Positions 10,240 through 17,850 of a stretch of 64,000 nt of DNA are shown here, in pieces. Position numbers and translations under genes: made by a program. Under the pieces are notes generated by a model. That model had not been told where the DNA came from. It saw only the letters and a program-made list of their open reading frames with translations, and did no database searches. The stretch is from an uncultured Pelagibacteraceae bacterium (lineage in GTDB: Bacteria; Pseudomonadota; Alphaproteobacteria; Pelagibacterales; Pelagibacteraceae): contig CACNVG010000003.1 in the NCBI GenBank assembly GCA_902623785.1, positions 1 to 64,000 on the forward strand. The letters run 5' to 3'. The first letter of the stretch is position 1. Each line of letters opens with the position of its first letter.

Positions 10240-11073
10240 TTAAATTTCTAGTTTGAAATCCATAGCCGGAGCGCTGTGAGTGATACTTCCAACTGAAATT
10301 CTATCAACACCTGTTCTTGAAACTAATTTAATATTTTTAAGAGTTATATTTCCAGATGCCTCAGTTTCATAATATTTTTTTGCAAGTTTTAAACCCTCTT
10401 TAAGATTTTTGATATTCATATTATCAAAAAGTACAGTATTAAATTTTAATCCCAAAATTGATTTTAGTTGTTTTAAATTGTCGACTTCAACTGTTATTTT
10501 TCGTCCTTTTTTATTTTTGATTGCCTTTTGAACTAAAGATTTTAGATCTGAACTCGCGATGTGATTATCTTTAATTAAATACTCGTCACTTAGATTAAAT
10601 CTATGGTTAGTGCCACCACCCAATTTAACTGCATACTTTTGTATTACTCTTAAGTTTGGAATTGTTTTACGAGTACAGCAAATCTTACTTTTACCTTTAG
10701 CTTGTTTAACAAATTTATTTGTGTAACTAGCTATACCTGATATATGAGAAAGAAAATTGAGTGCCACTCTTTCACAAATTAAAATATTTTTTGAATCACC
10801 TTTGACTATAGCTATAATTTGGTTCTTTTTAATTTGAGAACCATCTTTTTTTTTAATATGAAATTGAGTCTTGTTATCAAAAATTTTGAATGTACTTTTA
10901 GCAAATTCTATTCCTCCGATTATTCCGTTTTGGTTTGCTATTATTTTAAATATTTTGACACTACTTTTCTTTATAAGATTTGATGTGATATCTCCACTTG
11001 GATACAAATCCTCATTTAATGCAAGCTTAACGGAATTATTTATGAAGCTTTTACTTAAAATTATTTTGGACAC
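10240..11073 (-). CDS. nadC: Nicotinate-nucleotide diphosphorylase (quinolinate phosphoribosyltransferase)
   Basis: NadC converts quinolinate and PRPP to nicotinate mononucleotide, CO2 and PPi in de novo NAD synthesis. At 277 residues the length is normal. Recognisable motifs include ALNEDLYPSGDITSNLI at the N-terminus, ALNFLSHISGIASYT, CTRKTIPNLRVIQKYAV with GGGTNHRFNL, the EVDNL strand and the C-terminal TGVDRISVGSITHSAP. It follows nadA by 5 bp on the same strand and is likely cotranscribed with it. nadB is not in this cluster. Confidence 0.96.
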   Translation of the reverse strand: MSKIILSKSFINNSVKLALNEDLYPSGDITSNLIKKSSVKIFKIIANQNGIIGGIEFAKSTFKIFDNKTQFHIKKKDGSQIKKNQIIAIVKGDSKNILICERVALNFLSHISGIASYTNKFVKQAKGKSKICCTRKTIPNLRVIQKYAVKLGGGTNHRFNLSDEYLIKDNHIASSDLKSLVQKAIKNKKGRKITVEVDNLKQLKSILGLKFNTVLFDNMNIKNLKEGLKLAKKYYETEASGNITLKNIKLVSRTGVDRISVGSITHSAPAMDFKLEI

Positions 11074-11078
11074 AGATA

Positions 11079-12068
11079 CTATCTGCCTATTTCAGCCATT
11101 TTCTCTACAGACTTTCTAGCTTTTTCGATTGTTTCATCTGACATTAAAATTTCATTCGTCTCGTTTTTTAAACAATCTAAAATTTTGGGAAGTGTAATTC
11201 TTTTCATGTGAGGACATAAGTTGCATGGTCTTATAAACTTAACATTTGGATTATCTACTTGAACATTGTCGCTCATGGAACACTCTGTCACCATCATGAC
11301 TTTTTCTGGTTGATTATCTTTTACATATTTTATCATTCCACTTGTTGAACCTGTAAAATCACTTGCGTTAATTACATCTGGTGGACATTCAGGATGAGCA
11401 ATAACTTTAATTCCAGGATTGTTTTTTCTTATTTCGTTTATCTCTGTATCGTTAAACTTTTCATGCACCTCACACGTTCCTTTCCATGAAATAATTTCAA
11501 CATCGGTTTGTGAAGCCACATATTTAGCAAGATAATCATCTGGTAAGAAAATTACTTTTTTGACACCTAACGAATTTACAATTTTAACTGCATTTGCTGA
11601 AGTACAACAAACATCAGTCTCCGCTTTTACGTCAGCTGAAGTATTTACATATGAAACGACTGGAATACCTGGATATTGTTTTTTTAATTTTCTTACATCA
11701 TCACCCGTAATTGATGATGATAAAGAGCAGCCTGCTCTCATATCTGGCAACAATACTTTTTTATTAGGGCTCATTAGTTTTGCGGTCTCAGCCATAAAGT
11801 GTACTCCACACATTACAATGATGTCAGCTTTAGTTTTTGCAGCCTTGATAGCCAAAGCAAGAGAGTCTGCAGAAAAATCTGATATCCCATGGTATATTTC
11901 TGGTGTCTGATAATTGTGAGCAAGAATAACAGCGTTCTTCTCTTTTTTTAGTTTATTTATTTCATAAATATATGGAGCGTGGGTAGACCATTCAATTTCA
12001 GGAATAGTCTTCGAAATTTTTTGATAAATTGGCTGAGTTGCTTTTTTTATTTCAGGAGTAAATTCCAT
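11079..12068 (-). CDS. nadA: Quinolinate synthase A
   Basis: NadA condenses iminoaspartate with dihydroxyacetone phosphate to quinolinate on a [4Fe-4S] cluster. At 329 residues it fits the family. Visible are LAHNYQTPEI, VMCGVHFMAETAK and LLPDMRAGCSLSSS near the first cluster cysteine, AHPECPPDV with the middle cysteine, and CNLCPHMKRIT near the C-terminus with the last cysteine. It is first in the nadA-nadC pair and divergent from the tRNA-Leu gene. The iminoaspartate donor (NadB or an aspartate dehydrogenase) must be encoded elsewhere. Confidence 0.97.
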   Translation of the reverse strand: MEFTPEIKKATQPIYQKISKTIPEIEWSTHAPYIYEINKLKKEKNAVILAHNYQTPEIYHGISDFSADSLALAIKAAKTKADIIVMCGVHFMAETAKLMSPNKKVLLPDMRAGCSLSSSITGDDVRKLKKQYPGIPVVSYVNTSADVKAETDVCCTSANAVKIVNSLGVKKVIFLPDDYLAKYVASQTDVEIISWKGTCEVHEKFNDTEINEIRKNNPGIKVIAHPECPPDVINASDFTGSTSGMIKYVKDNQPEKVMMVTECSMSDNVQVDNPNVKFIRPCNLCPHMKRITLPKILDCLKNETNEILMSDETIEKARKSVEKMAEIGR

Positions 12069-12085
12069 AATTCAAATGTATCAAC

Positions 12086-12114
12086 TTGAAAGATAATTGT
12101 CATTCAATTAATGT
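12086..12114 (+). promoter_or_regulatory. Putative sigma-70 promoter of tRNA-Leu
   Basis: TTGAAA (12086-12091), a 17 bp spacer and TAATGT (12109-12114) sit 10 bp upstream of the first tRNA base, in the 56 bp gap between nadA and the tRNA. The placement would put transcription start a few bases before the mature 5' end. Confidence 0.5.
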
Positions 12115-12124
12115 GACGCATAAG

Positions 12125-12210
12125 GCGGCCATGCTGAAATTGGTAGACAGGCACGGTTGAGGGCCGTGTGGACCTAGTCCATGAGAGTTCAAATCTCTCT
12201 GGCCGCACCA
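12125..12210 (+). tRNA. tRNA-Leu (anticodon GAG)
   Basis: A full cloverleaf can be folded by eye. The 7 bp acceptor stem pairs GCGGCCA (12125-12131) with TGGCCGC (12200-12206). The anticodon stem CACGG/CCGTG encloses the loop TTGAGGG, with anticodon GAG at 12159-12161. A long class II variable arm (TGGAC..GTCCA, 12169-12181) is typical of leucine tRNAs. The T arm pairs GAGAG with CTCTC around the TTCAAAT loop. ACCA (discriminator plus CCA) is encoded at 12207-12210. It decodes CUU/CUC codons. The convergent cupin gene ends 2 bp downstream. Confidence 0.96.
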
Positions 12211-12211
12211 T

Positions 12212-12568
12212 TTATAAAGCTTTATTTTTTTTTCTTAAAAATACTAATAATAAACATCCTTTTTTAGAAAAAGACGAGTGTTGAGAACCTGGTTTATAAG
12301 AGATAAAATCCCCTTTATTAAAAGTTGTATTATCTTCATCAATTAACTCTCCTTCCAAAACATAAAATTCCTCATAGTTTTGATGTTTATGGTTTAAACT
12401 TCTAGCGCCTGGAGCCATCTTTAGAATATAACTTCCTGCTCCAGTATTTTTATCATAAGATATTTTGTGCCAACTCATACCTGAAATTGGTTTTCCATAA
12501 CTATTAAATGGAATAAATTTTAATTTAGTTGGATTTATTATTTTCCTGTTTTTCACTAGTTTAACCAA
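12212..12568 (-). CDS. Small cupin-domain protein
   Basis: This 118-residue protein is a single cupin beta-barrel. Cupin motif 1 is seen in LNHKHQNYEEFYVLEGELIDE, with His-x-His-x-Tyr-Glu-Glu metal-ligand spacing (HKHQNYEE, about residues 60-67), and motif 2 in YKPGSQHSSFS (about 91-101). Such proteins bind a metal and range from sugar isomerases to sensors of small molecules; the substrate here is unknown. It overlaps the end of ygfZ by 13 bp, so the two are probably cotranscribed, and it is convergent with tRNA-Leu. Confidence 0.8.
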   Translation of the reverse strand: MVKLVKNRKIINPTKLKFIPFNSYGKPISGMSWHKISYDKNTGAGSYILKMAPGARSLNHKHQNYEEFYVLEGELIDEDNTTFNKGDFISYKPGSQHSSFSKKGCLLLVFLRKKNKAL

Positions 12569-13443
12569 TTAGGTTTTAATATTTCGATATTTGCTTCTCC
12601 ACACTTAAATTCTTTATTAAATTCAAACTCTTTATCTTTAAATTTGATTAGGGCAAAACTAAATTTATTTGCTATCAAAACTTTACCAATTTCTATATTA
12701 TTAGATGTAATTGGATCATTGTTATTTATCGAACCCTTTTTAACTTGAAGTGGTAATAACCTTTTGTTTAATTTATCTTTATTTTTTATACGTGAAGTGT
12801 TTTCTTGACCCACATAACATCCTTTTTTAAAATCAATTGCATTAAGTTCCACAAAATTGCACTCTATTCCAAATAACTTCTCTTGTAGCTGATCCATGTT
12901 ACTTTGAGGTATTCCTAGCTCAAAGCTTAATTTGTAGTATTCATCGATTTTTGAAGATTTAAGTTTCATCTTTTTTAGGGACATATACAGTTTTTCAAGA
13001 TTAGCAATTATTCTACCTCCCAACTTTTTATTTCTTGGATCAAGAAGAACATGGTCTTCATTATATTTAATGGTATGTCCCAACTCATCTTTAGCGCCTT
13101 CTATTGACAAGAATTTTTCATGATTAAAAGCAGCTACTACAAATTCGTTGCTAAGATTTAAAATCTCTACCTTTGATTTAAGTTTATACATAACTAATTT
13201 TTTATACAGTTGATCAACTATTCTCTTTTCACAATCTAAGAAGTAGCCATCTTTGTGCTTGACGACTATAAAATCAAATAAAAACTTTCCCTGAGGTGAA
13301 AGCAAAGAGGCAAAACAACTTTTACTTTCATTTACTTTTTCAACATCATTTGAGACAAGATTTTGTAAGAATTTTTTAGAGTCTGGACCATTAATGTATA
13401 AGATCCCTCTGTCTTCTAAAATGTAAACTTTTTCTGAATTCAT
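12556..13443 (-). CDS. ygfZ: Folate-binding Fe-S cluster repair protein YgfZ (GcvT-like)
   Basis: YgfZ proteins bind tetrahydrofolate and help maintain certain Fe-S enzymes. The protein has 295 residues and carries the diagnostic KGCYVGQE motif with Cys209, near the middle-to-C-terminal part. The N-terminus (GILYINGPDSKKFLQNLVSN) and SLLSPQGKFLFDF match the GcvT-like fold, but full-length aminomethyltransferase features are missing. It starts 42 bp from the divergent pyrC start and overlaps the downstream cupin gene. Likely clients nearby include the [4Fe-4S] enzymes NadA and aconitase, although that link is inference. Confidence 0.92.
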   Translation of the reverse strand: MNSEKVYILEDRGILYINGPDSKKFLQNLVSNDVEKVNESKSCFASLLSPQGKFLFDFIVVKHKDGYFLDCEKRIVDQLYKKLVMYKLKSKVEILNLSNEFVVAAFNHEKFLSIEGAKDELGHTIKYNEDHVLLDPRNKKLGGRIIANLEKLYMSLKKMKLKSSKIDEYYKLSFELGIPQSNMDQLQEKLFGIECNFVELNAIDFKKGCYVGQENTSRIKNKDKLNKRLLPLQVKKGSINNNDPITSNNIEIGKVLIANKFSFALIKFKDKEFEFNKEFKCGEANIEILKPNWLN

Positions 13444-13485
13444 AATTGATTAACATATAAATATAATATATCTACTACTAAAACA

Positions 13486-14796
13486 ATGTTTGATCTAATC
13501 ATTAAAAACGGTCAATGTTATATAAACGGTAATCTTGAGAAAAAAGATATTGGAATATCTAATAATCAAATTGCTGAGATTGGCGTCCTGAAAGATAAAT
13601 CCAAAGAAACATTTGATGCAAAAGGATTGACTGTTCTGCCTGGTTGTATTGACACTCAAGTTCATTTTAGAGAGCCGGGATCTACTGATGCAGAAGATTT
13701 AAATTCAGGAAGTAAAGCAGCAATAATTGGAGGAATAACCTCCGTATTTGAGATGCCAAACACTAATCCACCCACAACAAATTTTGAAGAGTTCGATAAG
13801 AAAATTCAACTAGGAAAAGGAATGTTCTGCAATCATGCATTTTATTTTGGTGCAACTGCTGAAAATTATTCAACGTTAGAAAAACTAAAAGATTTAAAAG
13901 GGTGTTGTGGGATTAAACTTTTTGCAGGCTCATCAACAGGAAACTTATTGGTTGATAAAGAAAAAGATATAGAAAAAGTTTTTGAACATGCTTCAAAAGT
14001 TGTAGCAGTTCACTCTGAAGATGAAGAAATCCTAAAGGTAAGAAAAAAACTAATTGAAGAAGGCAATGTGGCTAGTCATCCAATATGGCGGAATGAGGAA
14101 GTTGCAATGTCTTCAACTAGAAGAATTGTTAAAATTGCGAAAAGATTCAATAAAAAAGCACATGTACTTCATATAACTACAAAAGAAGAAGTAGATTTTC
14201 TTTCTCAAAACAAAGGGCTAATTACTTTTGAAATCACACCTCAACACTTAACAATTTATGCGCCTGATTGTTACAATAAATTAGGAACATATGCCCAAAT
14301 GAATCCACCTATTAGAGATAAGTCGCATTATGATCGTCTATGGTATGCAATAAGAAACAACTATAATGATACCATTGGTTCAGATCACGCGCCCCATTTG
14401 AAGATTAATAAGGATAAAAAATATCCTAATTCACCCTCAGGAATGCCAGGAGTTCAAACTCTTCTTCCTGTAATGTTGGACCATGTAAACAATAAAAGAT
14501 TGCAATTACAACAATTAATGAAACTCATATGTGAAAACCCAGTTCAAATATTTGGGATACAAAATAAAGGATATATAAAAAAGGGATATGACGCTGATTT
14601 AACCATAGTAGATCTTAATAAAGAAATTGAGATTAAAAATGAAAATATTCAAAGCAAATGTGGATGGTCGCCTTTTCATGGTGAAAAGTTTAAAGGGTGT
14701 CCAATAGCAACAATTGTTAATGGAAAAATTAAAATGAAAAATGGAGAAATCTTAGGCGATCCAGAGGGAAAACCTTTGACTTTTGATATTACTTAA
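13486..14796 (+). CDS. pyrC: Dihydroorotase (class I amidohydrolase)
   Basis: Dihydroorotase closes carbamoyl-aspartate to dihydroorotate in pyrimidine synthesis. At 436 residues it fits the long class I (AllB-like) enzymes. The metal motif reads DTQVHFREPG, with glutamine where other family members have the first histidine of HxH; from memory this substitution is common in alphaproteobacterial dihydroorotases. Remaining metal residues are visible: the carbamylated lysine in GIKLFAGSSTG, histidines in AVHSEDEE and HVLHITT, and the aspartate in GSDHAPH. The substrate loop is SGMPGVQTLLP. Loss of one metal ligand leaves some room for another cyclic-amide hydrolase. Confidence 0.88.
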   Translation: MFDLIIKNGQCYINGNLEKKDIGISNNQIAEIGVLKDKSKETFDAKGLTVLPGCIDTQVHFREPGSTDAEDLNSGSKAAIIGGITSVFEMPNTNPPTTNFEEFDKKIQLGKGMFCNHAFYFGATAENYSTLEKLKDLKGCCGIKLFAGSSTGNLLVDKEKDIEKVFEHASKVVAVHSEDEEILKVRKKLIEEGNVASHPIWRNEEVAMSSTRRIVKIAKRFNKKAHVLHITTKEEVDFLSQNKGLITFEITPQHLTIYAPDCYNKLGTYAQMNPPIRDKSHYDRLWYAIRNNYNDTIGSDHAPHLKINKDKKYPNSPSGMPGVQTLLPVMLDHVNNKRLQLQQLMKLICENPVQIFGIQNKGYIKKGYDADLTIVDLNKEIEIKNENIQSKCGWSPFHGEKFKGCPIATIVNGKIKMKNGEILGDPEGKPLTFDIT

Positions 14797-15916
14797 GTTT
14801 AAAAAATTTTTTAGATTCAATTATTACTCTCTTCTGTTCGCTTGTTTTTAAACCTGGATACAAAGGCAGTCTTACCAATCCATTATAAATTTTTTCAGTG
14901 TTAGTCATTTTAGTTTTTTGAAATTTTTTACCAAAAGATGACATGTGAAGTGGAAAATAGTGAAAATAACAAAAGATCCCTTTTTTTTTCATATATTTGA
15001 TAAATTTTTCCCTCACTATAAAGTTTCTGAAAATTATTGAAAAAACATGATAAGCACTTTTATTTCTTTTGTTTTTTGAGAATATGGTAAATACATTACT
15101 ATTAATTTTACTGAAATTCTTAAAATAAAAATTCCACAATTTCGCTCTTTGAGATTGGATTTCTTGATTTTTTACCAGTTGAGAAAAAAGTAATGCTGAT
15201 GGTAATTCTGCAGACCTGTATTCTGATCCTATCCCTTTCCAAGAATAGTATTTTTTTTTATTATTTATAATGGCTCTATCAGTCCCTTTATCTAAAACTA
15301 TATTTACTTTATTTAGAAAACTTGCATTATTTACCGAAAGGGCACCACATTGACCACCTACAAAATTTTTTGTTTCATGAAAACTAAAGGCTCCAAAATC
15401 ACCTATGGTACCTAGATATTTATTTTTAAATTTTCCTAAAAAACCATGGGCAGCGTCTTCTATAATAATAATATTATATTTTTTTTTAATTTTTATGAAC
15501 TCATCCATATCACATGAATTCCCGCCGTAGTGGACTAGAATTATCGCTTTGGTTTTTTTATTGATTTTTTTTTTTACAGAATTTGGATCAAGGTTTGCAT
15601 CTTCAAGATTTATATCAGCAAAAACGGGCTTGGCACCACTTAAGAGTACCGCATTAGCAGTTGATGTAAAAGTATAAGAAGGCATGATCACTTCATCGTC
15701 TTTCTTTAAATTTAAAAGTAGTATAGCAATTTCAAGGGCGCTCGAACAATTTTGTGTTAAAGCAACAAACTTTGATTTAATTTTTTTTTTTATTAGGTAT
15801 TCACACTTCTTTTGAAATATACCATCTGTAAATTTACCATTTTCAAAAACTTGATTTATATATTTTTTATCAATTTTACTTAAATATGGTTTGTTAAATA
15901 AAATTTTATTGTTCAT
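14789..15916 (-). CDS. DegT/DnrJ/EryC1 sugar aminotransferase (WecE/RffA-like)
   Basis: This PLP enzyme is of the nucleotide-sugar aminotransferase family, most like dTDP-4-amino-4,6-dideoxygalactose transaminase. It has 375 residues. The PLP lysine is Lys183 in the WecE-like FSFHETKNF, the PLP-ring aspartate is Asp154 in IIEDAAH, and the N-terminal strand FVALTQNCSSALEIA is typical. It is the first of a three-gene glycan module and lies 3 bp from the adjacent GT2. It overlaps the convergent pyrC by 8 bp. The very high Lys/Asn/Ile content stands out even in this genome. Product sugar and acceptor are unknown. Confidence 0.88.
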   Translation of the reverse strand: MNNKILFNKPYLSKIDKKYINQVFENGKFTDGIFQKKCEYLIKKKIKSKFVALTQNCSSALEIAILLLNLKKDDEVIMPSYTFTSTANAVLLSGAKPVFADINLEDANLDPNSVKKKINKKTKAIILVHYGGNSCDMDEFIKIKKKYNIIIIEDAAHGFLGKFKNKYLGTIGDFGAFSFHETKNFVGGQCGALSVNNASFLNKVNIVLDKGTDRAIINNKKKYYSWKGIGSEYRSAELPSALLFSQLVKNQEIQSQRAKLWNFYFKNFSKINSNVFTIFSKNKRNKSAYHVFSIIFRNFIVREKFIKYMKKKGIFCYFHYFPLHMSSFGKKFQKTKMTNTEKIYNGLVRLPLYPGLKTSEQKRVIIESKKFFKLK

Positions 15917-15919
15917 TTT

Positions 15920-16714
15920 TTATTTATATAAATTCAGTATTATATTCGTCATTAAATAATCTAAATTTTTATTAAGATCTTTACTTCTTTTTAATATTTT
16001 TTTCAAATATTCAAAAGACTCTTTTCTTCTAAAAATCCAATTTTTACCAAAAAAAGAATATTTTTTGGATTCACCTAGGCTTTCATAAAATGTCAAATTT
16101 TCATTGAGAGTATAAAATTTTTTTTTGTAAAAATAAGCATAAACACCAAGACGAAATCCAAACCATATATCTGGAAACTTATTTTTAAATTTATGATTGA
16201 TTTTTTTAAACTTTATCATCAAATTTCTCCTAAACGATATACAGCTTTCTGGAGCTAGGTAAGGCCAAAAACTTAAAGGATTATTTTTGTTTTTCTTTTT
16301 TTTAATTTTTTTCCCATTTTTTATACTTGGCAAATTTTGAATAAATTCGATATTTTTTTTCTTTTTAAATTCATTTACAATTTTTTGAACCTTCAATTTG
16401 TCGAAGTAATCATCGCTGTCTAGTAGACAAATAATTTCACCTTTGGATTTATCAAACAACTTATTATAACCATTCATAGCATCTAAGGCAGGAACACCTT
16501 TTTTTTTATTTTTATTAAAAAAAACTTTTATTTTTTCATTTTTTTTTAACTCCATTAAAACTTTTTTTGATTTATCTGTTGATTTATCGTCAAAAATCAA
16601 AATTTCTATTTTTTTATAACTCTGAGATAAACAAGAGTTTATTGCACGAGTTATAAGTTTTGCATTATTAAAATTTATAACTAATATAGAAACTAAAGAA
16701 TTTTGTTTTTTCAT
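15920..16714 (-). CDS. Glycosyltransferase family 2 (GT-A fold)
   Basis: This cytoplasmic GT2 enzyme has 264 residues. The N-terminal nucleotide-binding fold is clear: VSILVINFNNAKLITRAINS, ILIFDDKSTD (about residues 34-43), and the DxD-like LLDSDDYFD that binds the sugar-nucleotide metal (about 97-105). No transmembrane helix is evident. It probably transfers a sugar during surface polysaccharide or glycolipid assembly, with the neighbouring aminotransferase and GT4. It is divergent from the GT4 gene with a 36 bp gap. Poly-lysine runs reflect AAA-rich DNA. Confidence 0.87.
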   Translation of the reverse strand: MKKQNSLVSILVINFNNAKLITRAINSCLSQSYKKIEILIFDDKSTDKSKKVLMELKKNEKIKVFFNKNKKKGVPALDAMNGYNKLFDKSKGEIICLLDSDDYFDKLKVQKIVNEFKKKKNIEFIQNLPSIKNGKKIKKKKNKNNPLSFWPYLAPESCISFRRNLMIKFKKINHKFKNKFPDIWFGFRLGVYAYFYKKKFYTLNENLTFYESLGESKKYSFFGKNWIFRRKESFEYLKKILKRSKDLNKNLDYLMTNIILNLYK

Positions 16715-16750
16715 CTGAATAGGTTTATATAATTTAAGAAATATAAAACA

Positions 16751-17845
16751 ATGAAACGAAAAAGACTAATTATTTTTATGCCCTCTATTGAAGGAGGGGG
16801 AGTAGAAAAGAATCTTTTCATAATTTCAAGATACCTCGTTAAAAAAATAAAAGATATATCCTTAATTACAGTCTCTAATAGTTACAGAAAAAAATTTGAC
16901 AAGAAAATAAAATTTATTTCACCTAAAAATACTTTCTGGGATAGTATTGGCAGAAGAAAAAAGTTTTTCATAAGTTTATTAATACTATTCTTTGAAATTC
17001 TCAAAAATAGGAATGCCCTAGTTCTTTGTTTTCAAGGAAATATTTATTGTACCTTTCTCTGTAAAATTCTAGGAATAAAAATAATAGTGAGGTCAAATTC
17101 TGCTCCAGATGGATGGTCTCAGAATTTTTTTAAGTATTTATGTTTTAAATATATCTTCAGATTCTCTGATATTATAATTGTTAATAGTGAAGAATTTAAA
17201 AAAAAATTTAAAAAGAAATTCGATTTAGATACGGTTTGTATTTATAACCCTTTAGATAAAAATAAAATAATTCAAAAATCCAAAATTAAGAGCCCATTAA
17301 AATTTGATAAAGAAAAGATTAATTTAATTAATGTAGGAAGATTTACTGATCAAAAAGACCAAATAACTTTATTAAAAGCTGTCAAATTAATAAAAGATAA
17401 AATCAGTTTACAATTGACTATTGTTGGTAGAGGAAAAGAAGAAGAAAATTTAAAAAAGTTTATAAAAAATAATAATTTAAATGGTTTAGTAAGACTTGTT
17501 AACTTTACAGATAATCCTTATAATTTAATAAATTCATCTGACATATTTGTATTGTCATCTCTTTACGAGGGTTTACCGAACGTATTGCTAGAATCTCAGG
17601 TATTAAAAAAATTTATTATATCTACTGATTGTCCCACTGGACCAAAAGAAATTCTTATGAATGGAAAGGCTGGTTTTTTATTTAAACCAAAAGATTATAG
17701 AAAACTCGCAAAATTGATTGTTTATGCTTCTAAAAATAAAAATAAACTAAAAAAAATGTCTAATTTGGGATATAAAAATTTATTCAGATTTGATTATAAC
17801 ACAAATACTAAAAAATATTACTCAACAATAAATTCTATTTTGTAG
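16751..17845 (+). CDS. Glycosyltransferase family 4 (GT-B fold)
   Basis: This 364-residue GT4 enzyme has the glycine-rich acceptor loop MPSIEGGGVEKNLF at the N-terminus. The Glyco_transf_4/1 donor half follows, with NVGRFTDQKDQITLLKAV, LTIVGRGKEEENLKK and the EX7E-type motif SLYEGLPNVLLE. It probably builds an oligosaccharide in the cytoplasm from a nucleotide-sugar donor. It ends 5 bp before the convergent acyl-CoA synthetase gene. Substrate specificity cannot be read. Confidence 0.88.
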   Translation: MKRKRLIIFMPSIEGGGVEKNLFIISRYLVKKIKDISLITVSNSYRKKFDKKIKFISPKNTFWDSIGRRKKFFISLLILFFEILKNRNALVLCFQGNIYCTFLCKILGIKIIVRSNSAPDGWSQNFFKYLCFKYIFRFSDIIIVNSEEFKKKFKKKFDLDTVCIYNPLDKNKIIQKSKIKSPLKFDKEKINLINVGRFTDQKDQITLLKAVKLIKDKISLQLTIVGRGKEEENLKKFIKNNNLNGLVRLVNFTDNPYNLINSSDIFVLSSLYEGLPNVLLESQVLKKFIISTDCPTGPKEILMNGKAGFLFKPKDYRKLAKLIVYASKNKNKLKKMSNLGYKNLFRFDYNTNTKKYYSTINSIL

Positions 17846-17850
17846 TTTTT

